This document shows positions 27,714-37,366 of a DNA stretch of 64,000 nucleotides, piece after piece. The position numbers and the translations under genes were made by a program. The first letter of the stretch is position 1; the number at the start of each line of letters is the position of its first letter. This DNA comes from Sphingomonas taxi (GTDB taxonomy: Bacteria; Pseudomonadota; Alphaproteobacteria; Sphingomonadales; Sphingomonadaceae): assembly GCF_000764535.1 (NCBI RefSeq), contig NZ_CP009571.1:3219001-3283000 (forward strand), written 5' to 3'. The notes under the pieces were generated by a model. The model was not told the DNA's origin. It made no database searches and saw nothing but the letters and a program-made list of their open reading frames with translations.

Positions 27714-28436
27714 TTACCCGCTGAGCTTGCCCGTCGCGACCACCGGTCCGGTCGGCAGCCCGGTCGGCGAGCCGCCCGCCGGCTCGATCGAGATCGCCAG
27801 CACCGTCTCCGCCGCGAGCGCCGGCCGCACCGCCGCCGGCACGACCACCCGCGCCGGCCCCGCCGGGATCACGCCCAAAGAACGCGGCGCATCGGCGCCG
27901 TGGATCGCCCACAATTGCGCCGAATGCCCCGCCGGTACGTCGACACCGCCGGCGATCCGTACCGTCGCGCTCGCCGGATCGTAGGCGGCGGCGATCGGCG
28001 CGCCCTTGCCGGTCGGCACGATCGCGGCGAGCAAGGGCGCCGGCGCGGTCACCGGCACGCGCACCGGGATGCGGATCGGCGCCGGGGCGGGCCGCAGCAT
28101 CAGCAGCGTCGTCACCGCCAGCAACAGGCAGGCGGCGATGCTCGCCGCCATCGCCAGCCCACGCCAGCGCGCGACACCCCCCGCATTGTCGTTCGCCGCC
28201 GGCACGCCGCGCGGCGCATCGAGCGACGCCTCGACCCGCGCCGCCACCGCGTCGGGCGCGGCCACCGCCGGCCAATCGGCGAACAGCGCGCCCAGCCAGT
28301 CGCGCCAGCGCTCCACCTCGGCGGCGAAGCCCGGCTCGCTCGCCAGCCGGCGCAACGCCGAGGCGCGCTCGCTGCCGTCGAGCAGCCCCAGCGCCAGTTC
28401 GGCGGCGGTCATGTCGGGGAGGTCGTCACTCGCCAT
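27714..28436 (-). CDS. RskA-type anti-sigma factor
   Basis: A 240-residue membrane protein. The N-terminal cytosolic part (MTAAELALGLLDGSERASA...) is the sigma-binding ZAS-like region without the zinc Cys/His set. One transmembrane segment lies at about 90-114. The periplasmic RskA domain includes AQLWAIHGADAPRSLGVI and ISIEPAGGSPTGLPTGPVVATG, a strong RskA signature. It overlaps the ECF sigma gene by 11 bp, so it is expected to hold that sigma factor inactive until an envelope signal arrives. Confidence 0.93.
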   Translation of the reverse strand: MASDDLPDMTAAELALGLLDGSERASALRRLASEPGFAAEVERWRDWLGALFADWPAVAAPDAVAARVEASLDAPRGVPAANDNAGGVARWRGLAMAASIAACLLLAVTTLLMLRPAPAPIRIPVRVPVTAPAPLLAAIVPTGKGAPIAAAYDPASATVRIAGGVDVPAGHSAQLWAIHGADAPRSLGVIPAGPARVVVPAAVRPALAAETVLAISIEPAGGSPTGLPTGPVVATGKLSG

Positions 28437-29007
28437 CGAGGCACCCCCGCAGGGCGAGCAGCCCGCGCCGTACCCAGCTCTTCATCGTGCCGAGCGGCAC
28501 CGCCTGCGCCGCCGCCAGCTCGGCATAGGTCAGCCCGCCGAAGAAGGCGCTGCGGATCGCGCCGCGCTGGCGCGCCTCGATCGTCTCCAGGCAGTCGTGC
28601 AATCGCGCGCGCTGCTCGTCGGCGATCAGCGCCTCGTCCTGCGCCGCCGCCGGATCGGGCATCGCGTCGGCCGCCTCGACCGGCGCGGTGCGCGCCCGGC
28701 CGTGGCGCCGGCGCCAGTCGATCGCCCGGTTGCGCGCGATCGTCGCCAGCCACGAGATCGGGCTCGCCCGTCCCGGCTGATAGGCCCCCGCGCGGTGCCA
28801 GATGGTGAGATATACGTCGTGCAGCACGTCCTCGGCGCCTTGCCTGTCTTCGCAGATACGCAGGCATATGCCGAAAAGCTTCGCCGAGGTCAGACGGTAG
28901 ACGGTGCGGAAGGCGTCGCGGTCCTCCTCGCCGGTACGGATCAGCGCCTCGACCAGGATCGTACGGGCCGCCTGGGGGCTGGAGGGGGCGGCGGGAGGCA
29001 CGGCCAA
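28426..29007 (-). CDS. ECF-family RNA polymerase sigma factor (SigK-like)
   Basis: A 193-residue sigma-70 family ECF factor. Region 2 covers about 35-100 with LFGICLRICEDRQGAEDVLHDVYLTIW and WLATIARNRAIDWRRR. Region 4 covers about 135-190 with AFFGGLTYAELAAAQAVPLGTMKSWVRRGLLAL, the promoter -35 recognition helix. It is paired with an RskA anti-sigma gene and divergent from four ferritin-like genes across a 207-bp spacer. These genes may be its targets. Confidence 0.95.
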   Translation of the reverse strand: MAVPPAAPSSPQAARTILVEALIRTGEEDRDAFRTVYRLTSAKLFGICLRICEDRQGAEDVLHDVYLTIWHRAGAYQPGRASPISWLATIARNRAIDWRRRHGRARTAPVEAADAMPDPAAAQDEALIADEQRARLHDCLETIEARQRGAIRSAFFGGLTYAELAAAQAVPLGTMKSWVRRGLLALRGCLDGE

Positions 29008-29054
29008 GGGCTAACCGTACGCAAGCCTCCCGGCAATATCCTGCGGCCAACATT

Positions 29055-29088
29055 CCGACCATGTCGGATCATTTTGCAAAACCGACAT
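29055..29088. promoter_or_regulatory. Nested inverted repeats in the sigma / ferritin-like divergent promoter region
   Basis: The spacer 29008-29214 holds two overlapping dyads: CCGAC-CAT-GTCGG at 29055-29067, and ATGTCGG (29061-29067) with its complement CCGACAT (29082-29088) 14 bases away. Shared GTCGG boxes on both strands could be operator half-sites or divergent sigma-binding elements. No promoter was proven. The ferritin gene's ribosome-binding site (GGAGG, 29201-29205) lies further down. Confidence 0.5.
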
Positions 29089-29214
29089 TTTGTTTCGGCC
29101 GCCGCGCATCTTTCCACGACCCGGCAACGTAGCTCGCCACAGGTCTACCGGTCGCCCGTCGATAGCATGCGGCGATGACGGAGGACCGCATGAAGGTGAG
29201 GGAGGTTGCTGACG

Positions 29215-30243
29215 ATGACCCAGACGGACCAGATCATCGAGGCGTTCGACGCCCGGGCGCGGCGACGCGAGGAACGGCGCGGATTCTTCAAGAACGCGAT
29301 GGGCATGGCGGCGGTGACCGCAGCCGGCGCGGCGGCGATGTCGATCGCCGGCGAGGCGGCGGCGCAGACCGCGGTGACCGAGGTCGACGTGCTCAACTTC
29401 GCGCTCAACCTCGAATATCTCGAAGCGCAATTCTACAGCTATGCCGCCTTCGGCACCGGCTTGCCCGCCAACCTGCTGACCGGCGGCGTCGGCACGCAGG
29501 GCACGGTGGTGACCGGCACCGGCACCGGCTCGGCCCGCCAGGTGCAGTTCAGCGACCGCGGCATCGCCGCTTATGCGCGCGAGATCGCCGCGGACGAAGT
29601 GGCGCATGTCACCTTCCTGCGCGCCGCGATCCGCGGCACCGGCACCAGCGACGCGCTGATCGCCGCCCAGCCGCAGATCGACATCTCGGGTGCCGCCGGC
29701 GGTGCCTTCGCCGCCGCCGCCGCCAGCACCAGCCCGGCGCTGACCGGCTTCGACCCCTATGCGAACGACGACAGCTTCCTGCAGGCGGCCTTCATCTTCG
29801 AGGACGTCGGCGTCACCGCCTACAAGGGCGCGGCGGGCGCGCTGTTCAACAACAAGACCTATCTCGAGGCGGCCGCCGGCATCCTCGCGGTCGAGGCCTA
29901 TCATGCCGCGATCGTGCGCACCGCGCTCTATGCGCGCGGCGTTGCGACCCCGACGATCACCACCGCGCAGAACAACGTCGCCGCGACCACGGCGATCTCC
30001 AACCTGCGCGATTCGGTCGACGGCGGCACCGATCTCGACCAGGGCATCGCCGCGACGACGACCAATGCGGGCACGACCTCGAACATCGTGCCGCTCGATT
30101 CCAACGGCCTCGCGTTCAGCCGGACGCCGGCGCAGGTGCTCAACATCGTCTATCTCAATCCCCGATCGGTGACCGCGGGCGGGTTCTTCCCGAACGGCAT
30201 CAACAACGGGAACAGCGGGCTGCGCAGCAGCGCCGCGAACTGA
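29215..30243 (+). CDS. Exported ferritin-like domain protein 1 (Tat signal)
   Basis: A 342-residue protein. The N-terminus has a twin-arginine motif (RRGFFK, 21-26) and a cleavable hydrophobic region ending at AAAQ, so it is probably folded before export. The helical domain shows the diiron pattern Glu67/Glu70, ExxH at 128-131, Glu196 and ExxH at 227-230, as in Ferritin_2 proteins. The C-terminus has a conserved GGFFPNGINNGN. ATG 29215 has GGAGG nine bases upstream. It is first of four tandem paralogues and divergent from an ECF sigma gene. Iron or redox roles are inferred. Confidence 0.9.
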   Translation: MTQTDQIIEAFDARARRREERRGFFKNAMGMAAVTAAGAAAMSIAGEAAAQTAVTEVDVLNFALNLEYLEAQFYSYAAFGTGLPANLLTGGVGTQGTVVTGTGTGSARQVQFSDRGIAAYAREIAADEVAHVTFLRAAIRGTGTSDALIAAQPQIDISGAAGGAFAAAAASTSPALTGFDPYANDDSFLQAAFIFEDVGVTAYKGAAGALFNNKTYLEAAAGILAVEAYHAAIVRTALYARGVATPTITTAQNNVAATTAISNLRDSVDGGTDLDQGIAATTTNAGTTSNIVPLDSNGLAFSRTPAQVLNIVYLNPRSVTAGGFFPNGINNGNSGLRSSAAN

Positions 30244-30257
30244 GCAGGGGTGGATAT

Positions 30258-31307
30258 ATGACCAAGGAACTCTCCGTCCTCGCCATCGTCGAGGCAACCG
30301 CCGCACGCCGCAAGGCCCGCCGCGCGTTCATGAAGACCGCCGCGACCGGCGTCGCCGCGGTCGGCGGCCTGTCGCTGCTCGCCGCCTGCGGTGACGACGA
30401 CGACAATATGTCGGTACCGTTTCCGACGCCGACGCCGACTGCGACCTCGGTCAGCACCGACGTCGCGGTGCTCAACTTCGCGCTCAACCTCGAATATCTC
30501 GAGGCGCAATTCTACAGTTATGCCGCGTTCGGCACCGGCCTGTCGGCGTCGCTGCTCACCGGTACGGGCACGCAGGGGTCGGTCATCACCGGCTCGGGCG
30601 ACGGCTTCCCGCGCGCGGTCAATTTCACCTCCGACCCGCTGATCGGCCAATATGCGCGCGAGATCGCGCAGGATGAGATCGCCCACGTCACCTTCCTGCG
30701 CGCCGCGCTCGGCAGTGCCGCGGTCGCCCAGCCGGCGATCGACATCTCGGGGACCGCGACCGGTGCGTTCACCGCGGCGGCGCGTGCCGCCGGCGTCGTC
30801 GCCTCGAACGGCCTGTTCGATCCCTATGCCAGCCCGACCAACTTCCTGCTCGGCGCCTATATCTTCGAGGATATCGGCGTCACCGCCTATAAGGGCGCCT
30901 CGCCGGTCATCTCGTCGATGTATCTCGAAGCGGCGGCGGGCATCCTCGCGGCGGAGGCCTATCATGCCGGCCTCGTCCGCACGATCCTCTACACCCGCGG
31001 CGTCACCAACGCCGATCTGATCACCGCGACCACCAAGATCTCGGACGCGCGCGATCTGCTCGACGGCACCACCGGCGGCACCAACGGCGACGACGACCAG
31101 GGCATCGCCGGCACCAACATCGGCGCGGCCAATGCCGTGTCGAACATCGTGCCGACCGACAGCAACGGCATCGCCTACAGCCGCAGCGTCCAGCAGGTGC
31201 ACAACATCGCCTATCTCAACGCGACCGGCGCCAACCGCACCCGCGGCGGCTTCTTCCCGGCGGGCACCAACAATCCCAATCCGGCCTTCACCGTCGGCCT
31301 TGGCTGA
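30258..31307 (+). CDS. Exported ferritin-like lipoprotein 2
   Basis: A 349-residue paralogue of the preceding protein. It has a twin-arginine-like RRAFMK followed by a lipobox (LLAAC) and an acidic GDDDDN stretch, then a short Pro/Thr linker (PFPTPTPTAT). The ferritin-like core repeats LNFALNLEYLEAQFY, AREIAQDEIAHVTFLR, FEDIGVTAYKGA and EAAAGILAAEAYH, keeping both ExxH motifs. It should be membrane-tethered outside the cytoplasm. It lies 14 bp after gene 1 and is followed by two hairpins and a T-tract. Confidence 0.9.
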   Translation: MTKELSVLAIVEATAARRKARRAFMKTAATGVAAVGGLSLLAACGDDDDNMSVPFPTPTPTATSVSTDVAVLNFALNLEYLEAQFYSYAAFGTGLSASLLTGTGTQGSVITGSGDGFPRAVNFTSDPLIGQYAREIAQDEIAHVTFLRAALGSAAVAQPAIDISGTATGAFTAAARAAGVVASNGLFDPYASPTNFLLGAYIFEDIGVTAYKGASPVISSMYLEAAAGILAAEAYHAGLVRTILYTRGVTNADLITATTKISDARDLLDGTTGGTNGDDDQGIAGTNIGAANAVSNIVPTDSNGIAYSRSVQQVHNIAYLNATGANRTRGGFFPAGTNNPNPAFTVGLG

Positions 31308-31327
31308 GCCCGACGTTCCAAGGAGTT

Positions 31328-31353
31328 GGCCGGCGTTCCCTTCCACGCCGGCC
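31328..31353 (+). terminator. Hairpin after ferritin-like gene 2
   Basis: A 9-bp perfect stem (GGCCGGCGT at 31328-31336 with ACGCCGGCC at 31345-31353) encloses an 8-nt loop. It begins 20 bp after the stop codon and is followed by a second hairpin with a T-tract. The two probably work together as a terminator or as a 3'-end stabiliser. Confidence 0.6.
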
Positions 31354-31360
31354 GGCACAG

Positions 31361-31397
31361 GGTCCTCCCTCGATTTCGCGTCGGGGGAGGATTTTTT
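31361..31397 (+). terminator. Intrinsic terminator between ferritin-like pairs 1-2 and 3-4
   Basis: The stem TCCTCCC (31363-31369) pairs with GGGAGGA (31385-31391) and is followed directly by six T residues (31392-31397), the classic rho-independent form. It separates the first two ferritin-like genes from the last two. The latter therefore need a promoter in 31398-31533, or read-through. The remainder of that spacer shows no gene. Confidence 0.85.
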
Positions 31398-31533
31398 ATG
31401 CGCGGTCACGCCCTTCCGTCGCGCTGCCGCCGATTTCCGCCGCGTCCGGGCTTGACGCCTCCCGCCGGATGCGGAACGGCAAGGCCATCCTGGGCCGCCG
31501 CAAGACCGCCCGCGCGTGGGGAGAACCCGAGTA

Positions 31534-32625
31534 ATGACCGCCCGAACCGATACCGACAGCGCCCTCGCAGCGGCGCTCGACGCCCGCGTCCAGCGCCGCA
31601 CCGAACGCCGCGACTTCTTCCGCACCGCGATGGGCGCGATGGCGGTCACCGCCGCGGGCGCGTCGGCGCTGGGCCTCGCCGGCGCCGCCGAGGCGCAGAC
31701 GACGACCTATTCCGATCAGGACATCCTCAATTTCGCGCTCAACCTCGAATATCTCGAGGCGCAATTCTACGCCTTCGCCACCGGTGGCGCCGGCCTCGCC
31801 GCCAATCTGCTCACCGGCACCGGCACGCAGGGCGCGGCGAACGTCAGCGGCGGCGCCGCGGTGACCTTCAGCGACCCGGTCCTCGCCCGCTATGCGCGCG
31901 AGATCGCCGCCGACGAGGTCGCGCACGTCACCTATCTGCGCACCGCGCTGGGCAGCAGCGCGATCGCGCAGCCGGCGCTCGACCTGTCGGTCGGCCCGAA
32001 CAGCGCCTTCTCCGCCGCCGCGGTCGCCGCCAAGCTGATCGCCGCGGGCCAGACCTTCAACCAATATGGCAGCGAGGAGAATTTCCTGCTCGGCGCCTAT
32101 CTGTTCGAGGACGTCGGCGTCACCGCCTACAAGGGCGCCGCGCCGCTGCTCACCAAGACCTATATCGAGGCCGCCGCCGGTATCCTCGCGGTCGAGGCCT
32201 ATCATGCCGCGACGATCCGCGGCGAGCTGTTCCGTCGCGGCTCGGTCGCCGGCTCGGCGCTGATCACCAGCGCCAGCGCGATCTCCGACGCGCGCGACAG
32301 CCTCGACGGCGGCACCGACATCGACCAGGGCATCACGCCGGGTCTCACCGCCGCGCCGGGCCAGACCGTGCCGACGCCGACGCCCACCGCGACCGCCACC
32401 GCGACGCCGACGCCGACCCCCACGCCGACCCCGACCGCGACGCCCACCCCGGTGCCGACCTTCCCGGTGTCCAACATCGTGCCGGCCGACGCCAACAGCA
32501 TCGTCTACAGCCGCACCCCCAATCAGGTGCTCAACATCGTCTATCTCAACGCCGCGGCGGCGAGCGCGGGCGGCTTCTTCCCCGCCGGCCTCAACGGCAC
32601 CATCAAGGCGGCGACCGCCTCCTGA
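31534..32625 (+). CDS. Exported ferritin-like domain protein 3 (Tat signal)
   Basis: A 363-residue paralogue most like protein 1 in its N-terminus (ERRDFFRTAMG..., ending AEAQ, with no lipobox). The core keeps NLEYLEAQFY, ADEVAHVTYLR, FEDVGVTAYKGA and VEAYHAATIR. A long Pro/Thr-Ala repeat (about residues 276-312) interrupts the C-terminal part before PVSNIVPADANS. In paralogues 2 and 4 the Pro/Thr linker is instead at the N-terminus. ATG 31534 was chosen over GTG 31516. Confidence 0.9.
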   Translation: MTARTDTDSALAAALDARVQRRTERRDFFRTAMGAMAVTAAGASALGLAGAAEAQTTTYSDQDILNFALNLEYLEAQFYAFATGGAGLAANLLTGTGTQGAANVSGGAAVTFSDPVLARYAREIAADEVAHVTYLRTALGSSAIAQPALDLSVGPNSAFSAAAVAAKLIAAGQTFNQYGSEENFLLGAYLFEDVGVTAYKGAAPLLTKTYIEAAAGILAVEAYHAATIRGELFRRGSVAGSALITSASAISDARDSLDGGTDIDQGITPGLTAAPGQTVPTPTPTATATATPTPTPTPTPTATPTPVPTFPVSNIVPADANSIVYSRTPNQVLNIVYLNAAAASAGGFFPAGLNGTIKAATAS

Positions 32626-32665
32626 TCCCGCCGTCCGTTTTCAAAGCTTTCAGGGGATAGACCCG

Positions 32666-33670
32666 ATGACCGACCTTCCGACCGACACGATCCTCGACGC
32701 GATCGCCGACCGCCGCGCCGAACGCCGCAACTTCCTGCGCTACGCCGGTGGTGCCGCCGCCTCGGCGGGGGCCCTGTCGCTGCTCGCCGCCTGCGGTGGC
32801 GACGGCGACAGCAGCAGCAGCCCCAGCCCGACGCCGACCGCGACGACGCCGACCGTCGGCACCGATGCCGACGTGCTCAACTTCGCGCTCAACCTCGAAT
32901 ATCTCGAGGCGAGCTTCTACAGCTGGGCGGCCTTCGGCCAGGGCCTGTCGACCGGCATCATGAGCGGCGTCGGCACGCTCGGCACCGTCACCGGCGGCGC
33001 CCAGGTGAACTTCCAGGACCCGATCGTCGCGCAATATGCGCGCGAGATCGCCAATGACGAGATCGCCCACGTCACCTTCCTGCGCACGATCCTCGGCAGC
33101 TTCGCGGTGGCGATGCCGGCGATCAACATCGGCGGCGACGCCACCGGCGCCTTCACCGCCGCGGCGCGCGCCGCCGGCGTGGTCGGCGCGAGCGATGTCT
33201 TCAATCCCTATGCCAGCGACATCAACTTCCTGCTCGGCGCCTATCTGTTCGAGGACGTCGGCGTCTCGGCTTACAAGGGCGCCTCGCCGCTGATCGTCAA
33301 CAAGGTGTTCATTGAGGCTGCCGCCGGCATCCTCGCCACCGAAGGCTATCACGCCGGGCTGATCCGCTCGGTGCTCTATCGCAAGGGCGTCGATCCCGCC
33401 GAGACGCTCGCCGGCGCCTCGTCGATCCTCACCAACGCGCGGCTGATCTCCGACGCGCGCGACAGCCTCGACGGCAGCAGCGACATCGACCAGGGCATCG
33501 GCGACACCACCACCGCCAACGTCGTGCCGACCGACACCAACGGCGTCGCCTACAGCCGCTCGACCGGCCAGGTGCTCAACATCGTCTATCTCAACAAGAC
33601 CGCGGTCGGCTCGGGCGGCTTCTTCCCCAACGGCATCAACGGCAACATCCGCACCTCCGCCGCCAGCTGA
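32666..33670 (+). CDS. Exported ferritin-like lipoprotein 4
   Basis: A 334-residue paralogue most like protein 2. It has RRNFLRYAGG followed by a lipobox (LLAACG) and a Ser/Pro/Thr linker, so it is probably a lipoprotein. The core repeats NLEYLEASFYSW, ANDEIAHVTFLR, FEDVGVSAYKGA and TEGYHAGLIR; the last Glu-x-x-His is kept. It ends GGFFPNGINGN. It closes the tetrad 40 bp after gene 3, and a GC hairpin follows the stop. Confidence 0.9.
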   Translation: MTDLPTDTILDAIADRRAERRNFLRYAGGAAASAGALSLLAACGGDGDSSSSPSPTPTATTPTVGTDADVLNFALNLEYLEASFYSWAAFGQGLSTGIMSGVGTLGTVTGGAQVNFQDPIVAQYAREIANDEIAHVTFLRTILGSFAVAMPAINIGGDATGAFTAAARAAGVVGASDVFNPYASDINFLLGAYLFEDVGVSAYKGASPLIVNKVFIEAAAGILATEGYHAGLIRSVLYRKGVDPAETLAGASSILTNARLISDARDSLDGSSDIDQGIGDTTTANVVPTDTNGVAYSRSTGQVLNIVYLNKTAVGSGGFFPNGINGNIRTSAAS

Positions 33671-33679
33671 CGCTCCGAC

Positions 33680-33706
33680 GCCCTCCCTCCCCTTTGGCGG
33701 GAGGGC
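33680..33706 (+). terminator. GC-rich hairpin after the ferritin-like cluster
   Basis: An 8-bp stem (GCCCTCCC at 33680-33687 with GGGAGGGC at 33699-33706) encloses an 11-nt loop and starts 9 bp after the stop codon of the fourth ferritin-like gene. No T-tract follows, so it may terminate weakly or stabilise the mRNA end. Confidence 0.55.
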
Positions 33707-33757
33707 TATCGCCTATGGCTGTGGGAACGAGGTTCGAGCCGCGTCCACAATCTCTAT

Positions 33758-33862
33758 GTCACCCCGGACTCGTTCCGGGGTCCACCGGTCCGCAGGAGAA
33801 TCGTGCCTGCTTAAGCCGTTCTCCTCGCCGCGGAGTGGACCCCGGAACCAGTCCGGGGTGAC
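33758..33862 (-). repeat. 105-bp palindromic element, copy A4 (reverse)
   Basis: 28-nt inverted arms lie at 33758-33785 and 33835-33862 with one mismatch. The 49-nt centre ends in the complement of the conserved block seen at the start of copy A3, so this copy is inverted. It lies in the 452-bp gap between the ferritin cluster and thiC, upstream of the TPP riboswitch. 33863-33979 shows no gene and should contain the thiC promoter. Confidence 0.93.
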
Positions 33863-33979
33863 GGAGGTGCGCTTGGAAAGCGATGGACCCACTCGACCCT
33901 TCATATGACATGGCCCCCTCTCGCGGCGGGAGGATTTGCCTTGGCGCCTGCCGCCGAACCGCGTACACCATCGTCATTA

Positions 33980-35970
<1,991 letters not shown>

Positions 35971-36078
35971 TCTTGGCGCTGAGTCGCTGACGGAAACCGG
36001 GCCGCTCGTCAACGACTTGGCCGTCGCGCCTTGCCTGCCGCCGCCGACCGCCTACCCTTGGCGACCGGGGGGCTCCAG

Positions 36079-36426
36079 ATGATTGTACCGATCGTCCTCA
36101 CGCAGGCTGCGAATGACGCTATCGACCTTGCCGCGGTCACCTCGCGCGCCAAAGCGCGCGTGCTCGCGATGCGCGGCAAGCTCGTGCAGACCTGGCTCTT
36201 CCCGCGCGATTTCGGCGGCCCACCCGATCGCGCCAACGAGCTGTTCGTTCCGCCCGATGCCGCACGCCGCATCGAGGCGCTGATCTTCCGGCTGCTCGCC
36301 CAGCAAGGCGACACACGGCGGACGATGACCGTCCACCCCGCCTATCGCGGCGACAGCATCGTCCCGACCAGCATCACCTATAGCATCCATCCGGGCATCG
36401 ACCGCGTGACGATCCCGGTATGGTAG
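36079..36426 (+). CDS. Hypothetical protein
   Basis: A 115-residue protein not recognised as any family. It is mixed alpha/beta in look, with no signal peptide or membrane segment; LVQTWLFPRDFGGPPDRANELFVPP is the most distinctive stretch. ATG 36079 is preferred because GGGGGG lies six bases upstream; a TTG at 36031 would add 16 residues. It is convergent with the DUF427 gene, with 3 bp between the stops. Confidence 0.6.
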   Translation: MIVPIVLTQAANDAIDLAAVTSRAKARVLAMRGKLVQTWLFPRDFGGPPDRANELFVPPDAARRIEALIFRLLAQQGDTRRTMTVHPAYRGDSIVPTSITYSIHPGIDRVTIPVW

Positions 36427-36429
36427 GCG

Positions 36430-36711
36430 TCAGCGCACCTCGACGCCCTTCCAGAAGGCGATCCGGTCGGTGATCTCCTTGGCGGCATCCTTGGGCTGGG
36501 GATAATACCAGGCGGCATCGCGGTTCTCGGCCCCGTCGACGCGCAGCGTATGGTAATGTGCGGTGCCTTTCCACGGACACACGCTCGTCGTCGCGCTATC
36601 GACCAGCACCGCCGGATCGACCGCCGCGCGCGGGAAATAGGCATTGCCCTCGACCGTGACGATGTCGTCGCTCGCCGCGATCCGTACGCCGTTCCAATAT
36701 GCTTCCGCCAT
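36430..36711 (-). CDS. DUF427 domain protein
   Basis: A 93-residue small beta-fold protein of the DUF427 family. VTVEGNAYFPRAAV, SVCPWKGTAHYHTL and AAWYYPQPKDAAKEI are the family signatures; CPWKG holds the conserved Cys. The function is unknown. The start at 36711 gives the standard family length, so the longer upstream frame is rejected. The 88-bp gap to the YoeB gene shows nothing else. Confidence 0.9.
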   Translation of the reverse strand: MAEAYWNGVRIAASDDIVTVEGNAYFPRAAVDPAVLVDSATTSVCPWKGTAHYHTLRVDGAENRDAAWYYPQPKDAAKEITDRIAFWKGVEVR

Positions 36712-36799
36712 GCCGTGTCTCCTTGCCGGACCAACCGACCGGCGGGGGAAAGGATGCGGCCGGCATCGGCCGGTGATGCGCGCGCTGCATGGGGCTGGC

Positions 36800-37066
36800 T
36801 CAATAATGATAGCGGCATTGCGCCACCTGCACCGTCTGCTCCGCCCCGCTGCCGGCGACGCGATACACCAGCCGATGTTCATGGCTGATCCGCCGCGACC
36901 ACCAGCCCGACAGATTGCCCCCGAGCGGCTCGGGCTTGCCCGTCCCCTTGAACGGATGGCGCCGGCATTCCTCGATCAGCGCGTTGATCTTGTCGAAGAG
37001 CTTGGCGTCGTGCGCCTGCCAATGAAGGTAATCGTCCCACGCCGTCGGCCAGAACGCCACGATCAC
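36800..37066 (-). CDS. yoeB: YoeB/Txe family mRNA interferase toxin
   Basis: An 88-residue RelE-fold toxin that cleaves mRNA in the ribosomal A site. The sequence runs through LFDKINALIEECRRHPFKGTGKPEPL, then WSRRISHEHRLVYRV. It ends in CRYHY, with the His-Tyr pair that is essential in E. coli YoeB. It starts at GTG 37066, overlapping the antitoxin stop by 4 bp. The length fits the family (84-90). Confidence 0.95.
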   Translation of the reverse strand: MIVAFWPTAWDDYLHWQAHDAKLFDKINALIEECRRHPFKGTGKPEPLGGNLSGWWSRRISHEHRLVYRVAGSGAEQTVQVAQCRYHY

Positions 37067-37308
37067 GGCAGCGGCACGCCTTCGCCGCCCGCCTCGAAGC
37101 CGCGGACCGCTTCGAGCAACCGCTCCGCATTCTTCGGCGAGCGCAGCAGGTAGAGGGTTTCCTCGATCGACGCCCATTCGCTCGCCGAAACCAGCACCGC
37201 GCCCTCGCCGCGCTGGCGCGTGATGGCGAGCGGCGCGCGATCGGCGACGACCTTGTCGATCATCGACTTCAGATTCTCACGCGCTTCGGAATAGCTGACG
37301 GCCTGCAT
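37063..37308 (-). CDS. yefM: YefM/Phd family antitoxin
   Basis: An 81-residue DNA-binding antitoxin that neutralises YoeB and autorepresses the operon. The N-terminal domain (VSYSEARENLKSMIDKVVADRAPLAI) and VLVSASEWASIEETLYLL are typical YefM. The C-terminal segment is the toxin-binding tail. It precedes yoeB with a GTGA overlap. The operator should lie in 37309-37366; the short TGGACAACGATCTGTCCA stretch there (about 37319-37336) is an imperfect dyad. Confidence 0.94.
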   Translation of the reverse strand: MQAVSYSEARENLKSMIDKVVADRAPLAITRQRGEGAVLVSASEWASIEETLYLLRSPKNAERLLEAVRGFEAGGEGVPLP

Positions 37309-37366
37309 GGCCCAAAGATGGACAACGATCTGTCCAATGTCAACGCCGGCAACGTCGAGCTACCGG

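Noticed and set aside
29215..33670. Four ferritin-like genes as an assembly error (collapsed or expanded repeat)
   Set aside because: The four genes differ clearly in sequence, length and signal type, so they are true paralogues.
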